12,553 nt of DNA, from positions 1 through 12,553 of the forward strand of contig WALR01000076.1 of NCBI GenBank assembly GCA_015522765.1, written 5' to 3'. The stretch comes from Candidatus Woesearchaeota archaeon (lineage in GTDB: Archaea > Nanobdellota > Nanobdellia > Woesearchaeales > WALR01). A program made the translations under genes and the position numbers. The notes beneath the pieces are model-generated. The model was not told the DNA's origin. It ran no database searches and saw only the letters and a list, made by a program, of their open reading frames with translations. This document shows, piece by piece, positions 5,289 through 11,606 of the stretch (positions are counted from its first letter, which is position 1; every line of letters starts with the position of its first letter).

Positions 5289-7889
5289 GTGCAGGCAGTT
5301 TACAACCGGCTGAGAAAAATGATAAAAGGAAAATTCGGGAGGTTAAAGGAATTCTTTAAAGCGAAGGTGGGAAAACATAAAGAAGCCTCAGGGGAAAACT
5401 CGGCAGGCTATAATGAACCGATGCATCCCCCTAATCGATTCTACCAATATGGTATACCTCGAAGCGTAGTGGGAATCAATGACTATCTGAGCGAGAGCAA
5501 CACACCAATAATACTTGGGCTTATTGTATGGCTTATTTCAATCCCCCTCAACGCGGCGGGCCTCATAAAATACACCCTCGCATTGTATCTTCTTCTCTCA
5601 ATATGGTACCTCAGTCTTCCAAGGGCTCCCGCGAGTAAGAGGAGCATAGCCATTTTATTCTTCCTGACAACAGTCTTCATCCCCATCTTCAGGACTCTTG
5701 CCCAGCTCATAATGTTCACCGCATTACTGCTTGCATTGACCTACTTCTTCATATTCAGGGATGAGGACTCGAGGGAGCTCGGAACGATGCTTCTCCTTGT
5801 AATATTCTTCTTCCACCTCTCGATAGGGCTCTTTCCGCTTCTTGCAAACCTCCTCCCCGGAATAGAGACAACAAGGCTCTTTATGATGTTAAGGGACCTA
5901 ATAAGGTACTTCCCAATAATCCTTATACCTGTTTTGTGGTTCGCCCAGACAACCCTTGGCGAGATACTTAAGTATGTGTTTCTGGGCTACCTTCTTTTAG
6001 GCAGTTTCTTATATGTCAGCCCTGCCTACTCCCACATGTCCGTCCTTAACATTTACAGGCCCCAGGCAGAGAAGATGAATGAGAAGGTTCAGGGGCAGGG
6101 CGGCTTCCTCTCCAGAATGCCCTCCCAGCTCTTCCTCGGCGCAAAGTGCGCCCTCGGAATGGGGAACAGCTCCGAGTGCGCCCGTCTCGGGGAGCTAAGC
6201 GGCGTTGACAATGGGGAGGCAAACACTACAAAGAGCAGGGCTCTCCTCAAGGGCAGGATAGAGGACTCCAATGATGTATTCTTCCTCTCATTAACCAAGC
6301 CCCGCAGGAGCAATGATTATGACAGGACAGGCGCCTCCTTCAATGTCATTTACAGGAGCCCGCTTGACACATTTGACCTCTCGCTTGAATGCAATATAAA
6401 GTCCCCTACAGGAATGGTCAGGGGGGACTCGTTCTTCGAGGTGTTTAACCCTTCATCGCTGGCATACGAGAAGAAGGCCTTAGTCCCCCAGCTCAGAAGC
6501 GATGAGAGGAGCAGGGCGACATCCTCTATAAGCGGGAAGTGTTTCGTCAATCCCAACCAGATATCCATGGGCAAGAACGATTTCATAATAAAGGTTAGTG
6601 CGTCAGGCATACACTCTGCAGTCCGCCTCCCCCTACTGTTCATCCCCGCAGAATACTACTCGAGGATTTCTGCAGAGGCATCAAGAAACGGGATAAATGC
6701 ACCGGACACATATAAAAAGGTGGGCGACAGCTACATAACCAAGAACATAAACACATATAAAAAAGAGCTCTTTGAATACCAAAGGAATATGCTTGAGAGT
6801 GCAAAGGTGAGAGGGAGCAATAAGATAGATTCAACATATCCGTTTGGAAGGGTTACCTCATTCTACCTTAATAAGCTCGTCCCCTGGGTTCTGGATGTCT
6901 CAAACACCGGCTACGACAGCTACGGTCCGGTAATATCTGTAAGGAAAGACGGCTCTACAACAATTACCCTTTACCTTGGCATCTCCCAGGGAATGCCGAA
7001 GGAGCTGAGCCTCAAGGTTGGGAGTGCGAAGCTCATCCTTCCTGAAGGATTAACCCCTGTGAAGGGCGCATGCCCCTTCTCGAGGAAGAGCAAGGGTTCA
7101 GCCAATGCGTGGGAGATGGAAAACCCGAACCTTCTTGACACTGAAAGGATGCGTAAGGGGACTCTTGACTCCTCTGTCTCCTGCCTTCTGGCAGTTACGG
7201 ATCCCTCTAAGATAACAGAGCCCTCCAGCGTTACGAAGAGGGATGTTGAGGTGGTCTTTGATAATATGGTTTATGAAATTGAGAACAATAAGTTCAGCAT
7301 AACATTCAACGGGAAGGAGATGTTCAATGGCAGGCTTGACTTCTTCCCCCTCCAGTCCGGCGTGTATAAGCCCTTCTTTGAGAGCGACTACGGCTCATGC
7401 AGGCCTGACAGGCCCTGGCTGAGCAGTCAGGGGTGCAGGTTCCACGAGGGGATAGACCTTCTCACAAAGGGGAATACGGTTGGTCTGCCTGTTTATTCTG
7501 TCCGCCCGGGAAAGATAGTTAAGGTAGGGTGCAACCTCTACGGGGGGAACAGGCTCACGATAGCGGATGAGGACAACCCCCTCCTCGTCTATTACTATGC
7601 CCATCTCCACTCCTATGCAAAGGACTGGAAGGTGGGGGATGAGGTGAAGGCAGGGGAGCTTATAGGGACAGTCGGAAATACGAGGAACTGCGAGAAGAAA
7701 TGCATTAATGACAGGCCCTGCAGGGATAAGTGCAGTGTCATTGACGGGGTCCATTTATGCGGTGAGGTTGACAATACAATGGTTGCCCATCTCCACTTCG
7801 GGATTTACCTCTCCGGAAGGTCGCTTAATCCCTATAATGCATTAGTCGATGCAGAAAACAGGTATGTTAATGGAGGAAAAAATGCCTAA
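5289..7889 (+). CDS. Polytopic membrane protein with C-terminal M23 (LytM-like) peptidase domain
   Basis: 866 residues from a GTG start. Residues 1-70 are basic and presumably cytoplasmic. About seven hydrophobic segments follow between 74 and 245. A large, probably external region of about 450 residues comes next, then an M23 domain at about 705-855. M23 enzymes are zinc endopeptidases that usually cut peptide bridges. All expected residues are present: H719 and D723 (HEGID), H772 (YAHL), H834 and H836 (HLHF). An insertion between GELIGTVGN and HLHF holds cysteines 801, 805, 811, 815 and 824, and C716 precedes the zinc motif, which suggests disulfides outside the cell. The start is uncertain: GGAG (5286-5289) overlaps the GTG, and ATG at 5319 is an alternative. 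The substrate in an archaeon is unknown; a structural or regulatory use of the fold is possible. Confidence 0.88.
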   Translation: MQAVYNRLRKMIKGKFGRLKEFFKAKVGKHKEASGENSAGYNEPMHPPNRFYQYGIPRSVVGINDYLSESNTPIILGLIVWLISIPLNAAGLIKYTLALYLLLSIWYLSLPRAPASKRSIAILFFLTTVFIPIFRTLAQLIMFTALLLALTYFFIFRDEDSRELGTMLLLVIFFFHLSIGLFPLLANLLPGIETTRLFMMLRDLIRYFPIILIPVLWFAQTTLGEILKYVFLGYLLLGSFLYVSPAYSHMSVLNIYRPQAEKMNEKVQGQGGFLSRMPSQLFLGAKCALGMGNSSECARLGELSGVDNGEANTTKSRALLKGRIEDSNDVFFLSLTKPRRSNDYDRTGASFNVIYRSPLDTFDLSLECNIKSPTGMVRGDSFFEVFNPSSLAYEKKALVPQLRSDERSRATSSISGKCFVNPNQISMGKNDFIIKVSASGIHSAVRLPLLFIPAEYYSRISAEASRNGINAPDTYKKVGDSYITKNINTYKKELFEYQRNMLESAKVRGSNKIDSTYPFGRVTSFYLNKLVPWVLDVSNTGYDSYGPVISVRKDGSTTITLYLGISQGMPKELSLKVGSAKLILPEGLTPVKGACPFSRKSKGSANAWEMENPNLLDTERMRKGTLDSSVSCLLAVTDPSKITEPSSVTKRDVEVVFDNMVYEIENNKFSITFNGKEMFNGRLDFFPLQSGVYKPFFESDYGSCRPDRPWLSSQGCRFHEGIDLLTKGNTVGLPVYSVRPGKIVKVGCNLYGGNRLTIADEDNPLLVYYYAHLHSYAKDWKVGDEVKAGELIGTVGNTRNCEKKCINDRPCRDKCSVIDGVHLCGEVDNTMVAHLHFGIYLSGRSLNPYNALVDAENRYVNGGKNA
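7872..7876 (+). promoter_or_regulatory. Ribosome binding site deciding the first lipoprotein start
   Basis: GGAGG lies 5 nt before the ATG at 7882, within the end of the M23 gene. This favours 7882 over the in-frame ATG at 7849, which lacks such a site and would put charged residues before the signal peptide. Confidence 0.75.
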
Positions 7890-9105
7890 GAATCATAATT
7901 CAAGGACGATACTGCTTTTAATCCTTCTCCTAATAGTTGTAGGTGTGAGCGGATGCAGGAGATTTACGACTCACAAGGCGGATAACTCAAATCTTGGAAA
8001 GGGGTTCAGCCAGATATACACGGGAACTGACGGCGTAGTGTTTGATGTGCTTAAGGGGATGCCCCCTTCAACAATATCCCAGGGGGAATCATTCTCAATA
8101 GGCATCCTTATTGTAAATAAGGGCGCGGATGCCGCCAGGGGGGTTGTTAAGATAGGCGGCTACGACCCTGACAAGTTCTCCCTCCCAAAAACATCAGCTG
8201 ACTTCGCGGTCGGGGGTAAAAGGGAGTATGGGACCATAGGCGGCGAAGCAAGGAAGGTCTTTGACGCATCAAACACGAGAATACCATATGGCACAGAGGA
8301 GTACACAGGGACATTTACTGTAAGTATCTGCTACAACTACACCACTAAGGCGGCGCTGCCCGTCTGCATAAAGCCGCCTGACAAGTCCAGCCAGATTACT
8401 GAGGCGTGCAAGAATGGGGTGACAAAGGATTCTGCTGGCCAGGGCTCTCCAGTAACTATTGATGCAGTCCAGAGCGAGAGCACTACAGAGGATGGGAAGA
8501 CAAAGCTGAGATTCAAGTTCCACATAAAAAACGCCGGCAGGGGAAGGGTTACAGAGTTTAACTCAGGGCTCTGCAACGGCGACTCCTCTGTAAGGGTTGA
8601 TGAAATCAGTGTTTATGGGAAGTCCTATAAGAAGGGGGAGGTGAAATGCTCATTTAGGGGGGAGGATGGCCTGTTCCTATTAGGGGCGGACAAGGACAAC
8701 TACCTTGACTGCTCGGTCGACCTCGGCGGCTACAAAATTTCCTCTTTTGAAACCCCTGTTGTTATCCATCTCTCATACGGCTACCTCGAGTCAGAAGACA
8801 TTGATGTAAAGGTGAAGGGCAGGGACATAATACTCTGCCCTGCGGACCACTGCAAGGACAAGGGAATGTGCACTACTTATTATAATGGCTACTTTGATGA
8901 CAATAATAAAAGAATGGACTGCGATAAGGGCTATGAGTGCTGCAAGTCAGCCCTCTCAAAGTGTGAGAGGGAGCATGAGGGTGCCTCATGCAGGAGAAAA
9001 GGGGAGTGCGGCCAGTCGGTGTTCCCCGGAGAGTGCCCTGGAAAACTCCTCTGCTGCCCCCCTAAGCTGCCTGAGAGTCCTGCAGGGTCTAATGGAAAGA
9101 AATAA
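7882..9105 (+). CDS. Secreted lipoprotein with two Ig-like domains and a 12-cysteine tail
   Basis: 407 residues starting inside the M23 gene (8-bp overlap). A signal peptide with a run of Leu/Ile ends in the lipobox VSGC, so Cys25 is the likely lipidated residue and the protein faces outward. Two beta-rich domains follow: one opening with TGTDGVVFDV and containing the ICYNY...PVCI cysteine pair, the other opening with GQGSPV and containing FHIKNAGRGRV and SYGY. The same landmarks recur in the next two lipoproteins, so all three are paralogues. Only this copy has a C-terminal module (residues 319-392) with 12 cysteines in two six-cysteine repeats sharing C-x5-C-x(8 or 16)-C-x5-CC. This looks like a small disulfide-knotted domain, superficially like WAP or knottin folds. 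Function is unknown; coupling to the M23 gene suggests a partner role. Confidence 0.85.
   Translation: MPKNHNSRTILLLILLLIVVGVSGCRRFTTHKADNSNLGKGFSQIYTGTDGVVFDVLKGMPPSTISQGESFSIGILIVNKGADAARGVVKIGGYDPDKFSLPKTSADFAVGGKREYGTIGGEARKVFDASNTRIPYGTEEYTGTFTVSICYNYTTKAALPVCIKPPDKSSQITEACKNGVTKDSAGQGSPVTIDAVQSESTTEDGKTKLRFKFHIKNAGRGRVTEFNSGLCNGDSSVRVDEISVYGKSYKKGEVKCSFRGEDGLFLLGADKDNYLDCSVDLGGYKISSFETPVVIHLSYGYLESEDIDVKVKGRDIILCPADHCKDKGMCTTYYNGYFDDNNKRMDCDKGYECCKSALSKCEREHEGASCRRKGECGQSVFPGECPGKLLCCPPKLPESPAGSNGKK
8836..9057 (+). other. Cysteine-rich double repeat (domain within the lipoprotein)
   Basis: This stretch encodes 12 cysteines in 74 residues. Repeat 1 spacing is C-x4-C-x5-C-x16-C-x5-CC; repeat 2 is C-x8-C-x5-C-x8-C-x5-CC. 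The repeated framework shows internal duplication of a six-cysteine unit with three likely disulfides each. Confidence 0.7.
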
Positions 9106-9131
9106 AAAGGTTGAATCAAAAGTACTCATAT

Positions 9132-9136
9132 GGTGA
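9132..9136 (+). promoter_or_regulatory. Ribosome binding site deciding the second lipoprotein start
   Basis: GGTGA lies 4 nt before the ATG at 9141. It favours that start over the in-frame TTG at 9111, giving a standard signal peptide beginning MKKENLL. Confidence 0.7.
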
Positions 9137-9140
9137 AAAG

Positions 9141-10208
9141 ATGAAGAAGGAGAATCTGCTGCCCGGATTTTTCATTGTGCTTGCCCTCTCGCTTTTACTC
9201 CTCTCAGGGTGCACGAATAATAATAGGGGGATGAACAACCTTAAGCTGGGCGGCCTTGGAAGGAACCCTGATAAGTATGTTGATGTCAGGACAAATTTCC
9301 ATACAGGCACAAAGGGGGTTACTGTTAAGTTTGTGAAGGACAATCCGCCATTAATCCTTTATGACACTGGTAATACAGACCCTTCTAAGCCCGAGATTCC
9401 CCTCCTCCTCCAGGTCCGTAATGAGGGCGCCTATACTCCGGACGCCATTTACATCTACCTCACAGGATTTGACCCTAATATAATAGGGCTCCCGACAAGA
9501 TTTCCTCGTATAAGCTCCCTTCAGGGGAGGAGCCTCTTCAACACAGAGGGCGGCATAGCCATGCTGGGTCTTAGTGATGGCACTGAATTTGGCACAGGAG
9601 TTGATAGGGGTCAGATAGACCTCCCCCCTGAGCTTGACGAGTTTAATCCGACTATCCAGGCACTGTTCTGCTATGATTATGAGACAGATGCCAGTCCTAC
9701 GATATGTGTTGATCCTCATCCCTACACAGTAACAGAGCAGAAGGCGTGCAGGGTGGAGGATGTGAAGGACTTCAGGGTGGGGGGCCAGGGTGGTCCTGTT
9801 GCAGTCACCTCTGTCAGGCCCAGGATGGTTCCAGGAAAGGTCATAGTCGAGATTGGTATAAGAAACAGTGGGCACGGCAAGGTTGTCAGCATTGATTCAA
9901 TAGGCGGTAATTGCCCCTTCGGTCTTGGTTTCAGCGATATGAACATCATGGGGTATGAGGTAACATTCAACGGCAAGATTGTTGACAGCAATTCAAATAC
10001 TGGCAGAACAACAGGTTCAGTAGAATACGGATGCCAGCCCTCTCTTCTCAGGCTGAGGAACAATGCGGCAACCCTCCACTGCATCTTCCCGATTAACTCC
10101 ATGCAGAACTCTGCCTATCAGACAGTCCTTAATATTAAGCTTAAGTACGGCTACCTTGATTATACAGAAAAGCAGTTGAGGATAAAGAACATTAAGCGGT
10201 ACGGCTAG
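9141..10208 (+). CDS. Secreted lipoprotein, second paralogue
   Basis: 355 residues with a signal peptide ending in the lipobox LLSGC (Cys24). The mature part starts with an Asn/Gly-rich linker, then shows the shared family landmarks in order: TGTKGVTVKF, an NPP turn, LQVRNEGAY, a cysteine pair in FCYDY...TICV, the hinge GGQGGPV, GIRNSGHGKV, further cysteines (GNC, YGC, LHC) and KYGYLDY near the end. It lacks the 12-cysteine tail of its upstream relative and ends soon after the second beta-rich domain. The gene lies 35 nt after the first lipoprotein gene with its own ribosome binding site and no clear promoter between them, so it is probably the last member of the operon that begins at 4050. 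The family has no name known to me. Confidence 0.84.
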   Translation: MKKENLLPGFFIVLALSLLLLSGCTNNNRGMNNLKLGGLGRNPDKYVDVRTNFHTGTKGVTVKFVKDNPPLILYDTGNTDPSKPEIPLLLQVRNEGAYTPDAIYIYLTGFDPNIIGLPTRFPRISSLQGRSLFNTEGGIAMLGLSDGTEFGTGVDRGQIDLPPELDEFNPTIQALFCYDYETDASPTICVDPHPYTVTEQKACRVEDVKDFRVGGQGGPVAVTSVRPRMVPGKVIVEIGIRNSGHGKVVSIDSIGGNCPFGLGFSDMNIMGYEVTFNGKIVDSNSNTGRTTGSVEYGCQPSLLRLRNNAATLHCIFPINSMQNSAYQTVLNIKLKYGYLDYTEKQLRIKNIKRYG

Positions 10209-10228
10209 CTGGAATTAATGCACCTAAT

Positions 10229-10250
10229 AAAACAAAACATTTATAAAAAA
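10229..10250 (+). promoter_or_regulatory. Promoter with the shared 17-bp element before the third lipoprotein
   Basis: AAAACAAAACATTTATA at 10229-10245 repeats exactly the element at 4008-4024. The TATA box predicts a transcript start near 10270 and a leader of about 65 nt. Further TATA-like sequences at 10281-10287 and 10302-10308 could give shorter leaders, so the true start site is uncertain. The 128-bp gap holds no gene that I can see. Confidence 0.55.
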
Positions 10251-10323
10251 GGGGAACAAAGGGATTCAGGTAGTTAGTAATTTATAACTCTATAATGTCA
10301 CTTTATAAAAAATTAAATTATGC

Positions 10324-10333
10324 GAGGCTGGTG
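10324..10333 (+). promoter_or_regulatory. Ribosome binding site of the third lipoprotein
   Basis: GAGGCTGGTG contains GAGG 9 nt and GGTG 3 nt before the ATG at 10337. It supports 10337 (or the GTG at 10331) over the far upstream ATG at 10295, which would add a hydrophilic extension before the signal peptide. Confidence 0.5.
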
Positions 10334-10336
10334 CGA

Positions 10337-11314
10337 ATGAGAAAAGAGATGATTTTCCTGACAATAACCTTTATAGCGCTTCTATTCCTGGTTAGCGGTT
10401 GCAGCAAGTCCCAGCAGTCAAAGGGCCCGGCTACTGGAACAAGCAGCGGGGCTTTTATAGGCGGTACAGACGGCGTGACACTTGCCTTTATGGACGGTTC
10501 TCCTCCGCCCGAGGTTTACGACAACAAGCTCTACCCTTTTAGTGTGAGCCTTAAGGTTTCAAATCAGGGCGAGTGGGATGTGCCAGCCGGCAAGGCAAAG
10601 ATAGTAATAAGGGGGATAGACGCCGCTGACTTCGGCAATCCAAAGGTAGAGGAGACACTTAATTATGAGATTTACGGGAAGAGGAAGGACGCCCAGGGGA
10701 CAATAACCCCCGGCACAATCACAAATGTGGATTTTCCAGGATTCAGCTATTCGAAGAAGCTTACAGGGAGCGCGGTTTTTAACATACAGGCAAATATCTG
10801 CTATCCCTACGGAGGAAAAGCATCCACGAAGATGTGCATCTGGAAGGAGATGCCAAGGCCTAAAAGGACAGGGGATGTGTGTGATGTGACTAGGAGGATG
10901 AACCCTGAGAATTCCGGTTCCCCTGTTCACATAAGTGATTTCAGCCAGTACCCTGTGGGCCCCCATAAGATAAGCTTCTCTTTTAAGATTACCCATGTTG
11001 GAACAGGGCAGCTCTTCTCTCCTGAGAATGCGAACTGTCAGGAGGGGGACTTCTCAACAAAGGACAAGGTAAAGGTGACAGTGGATACAGGCATAGCAGG
11101 ACTTACCTGCCCTACGCTTGGCTCATCGAGCGGAAGCTCGGTATCAGGCGAGGTCAAGCTATTCAAGGATGGGAATACGATTACATGCACCCAGGATGTT
11201 GGAAATGTTGCCTCTGACTTTGAGAAGGCAATCTCAATAATCACTGAGTTTAATTATAAGAAGAGCGCCCAGAAGTCCCTGATAGTTAAGCATATAGAGC
11301 AGGGCGGAAATTAG
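10337..11314 (+). CDS. Secreted lipoprotein, third paralogue
   Basis: 325 residues from the preferred ATG. A hydrophobic signal peptide ends in the lipobox LVSGC (Cys22), followed by a Ser/Gly/Thr-rich linker. Family landmarks recur: GGTDGVTLAF, GSPPPEVYDN, LKVSNQGEW, the cysteine pair ICYPY...KMCI, NSGSPVHI, FKITHVGTGQL, later cysteines at NC, LTC and ITC, and a final beta segment FNYKK. It is the shortest of the three and lacks the cysteine-rich tail. Unlike the other two it has its own promoter, carrying the same 17-bp element as the operon promoter at 4008, so it is likely expressed together with them but as a separate transcript. ATG at 10349 is a less likely alternative start. Its molecular function is unknown. 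Confidence 0.83.
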   Translation: MRKEMIFLTITFIALLFLVSGCSKSQQSKGPATGTSSGAFIGGTDGVTLAFMDGSPPPEVYDNKLYPFSVSLKVSNQGEWDVPAGKAKIVIRGIDAADFGNPKVEETLNYEIYGKRKDAQGTITPGTITNVDFPGFSYSKKLTGSAVFNIQANICYPYGGKASTKMCIWKEMPRPKRTGDVCDVTRRMNPENSGSPVHISDFSQYPVGPHKISFSFKITHVGTGQLFSPENANCQEGDFSTKDKVKVTVDTGIAGLTCPTLGSSSGSSVSGEVKLFKDGNTITCTQDVGNVASDFEKAISIITEFNYKKSAQKSLIVKHIEQGGN

Positions 11315-11341
11315 TTTTCGTACCACTCTCTAATAGAAAAG

Positions 11342-11349
11342 TTTAAATA
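11342..11349 (+). promoter_or_regulatory. TATA box of the mini-protein/surface-protein unit
   Basis: TTTAAATA, preceded by an A-rich BRE-like AAAAG, predicts a transcript start near 11372. That is at the edge of the ribosome binding site GAGGTGA at 11372-11378, so the leader would be very short. Confidence 0.5.
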
Positions 11350-11371
11350 GTGGAATAATTAAATTTGAGAA

Positions 11372-11378
11372 GAGGTGA
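11372..11378 (+). promoter_or_regulatory. Strong ribosome binding site of the 71-residue gene
   Basis: GAGGTGA is close to a full match to the 16S rRNA 3' end and lies 5 nt before the ATG at 11384. It is strong support that this short frame is a real gene. Confidence 0.75.
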
Positions 11379-11383
11379 AGTAA

Positions 11384-11599
11384 ATGGAGAGCGAGAGAGC
11401 AAGAATAAGCATACTCATAATGGTGGTGCTGGTTGTTGTTGTTTCTGTCTTGAGTGTGTGGACGGTTCTTGAGAGAACATCTCCCACTAATCAATATGTT
11501 CCCAATCAGGTTGAGGTGCATCATGGTGCGAGCGTCGGCAGTGTCAGTTTAAGGATACTCCCACCATCAGAGGCGCCCAATTCAAATGTGAAAAGGTGA
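11384..11599 (+). CDS. 71-residue single-pass mini-protein
   Basis: A small protein with a charged N-terminus (MESERAR), one membrane segment at about residues 8-28 (ISILIMVVLVVVVSVLSVW), and a short external tail of about 40 residues. The tail contains GASVGSVSLRILPP, one predicted beta strand. The same order occurs in the next gene: membrane segment, then LER, then a G-rich strand with alternating pattern (there TTGTANLTVLG). The mini-protein therefore looks like a shortened relative of its neighbour. The strong ribosome binding site, a TATA box and coupling to the next gene argue that it is real. Similar tiny anchored proteins seem common in DPANN genomes, as far as I recall, but no function is known to me. 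Confidence 0.75.
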   Translation: MESERARISILIMVVLVVVVSVLSVWTVLERTSPTNQYVPNQVEVHHGASVGSVSLRILPPSEAPNSNVKR

Positions 11600-11600
11600 T
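11595..11600 (+). promoter_or_regulatory. Ribosome binding site overlapping a stop codon
   Basis: GGTGAT contains the TGA stop (11597-11599) of the mini-protein and lies 6 nt before the ATG at 11607. The ribosome finishing one gene sits on the binding site of the next, so the two are translationally coupled. Confidence 0.7.
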
Positions 11601-11606
11601 GATACG

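Noticed and set aside
5272..5358. Short frame of 28 codons starting at ATG 5272
   Set aside because: No ribosome binding site, and it overlaps the start of the M23 membrane protein out of frame. It is probably chance.
7849..7881. Upstream ATG as the start of the first lipoprotein
   Set aside because: GGAGG at 7872-7876 serves the ATG at 7882, and that start gives a normal signal peptide.
8885..9136. Plus-strand open frame overlapping the end of the first lipoprotein gene
   Set aside because: It is a shadow of the cysteine-rich tail in another frame, with no ribosome binding site.
9351..9875. Minus-strand open frame (174 codons) inside the second lipoprotein gene
   Set aside because: It lies wholly within a gene with a clear signal peptide, lipobox and paralogues; its product has no recognisable pattern.
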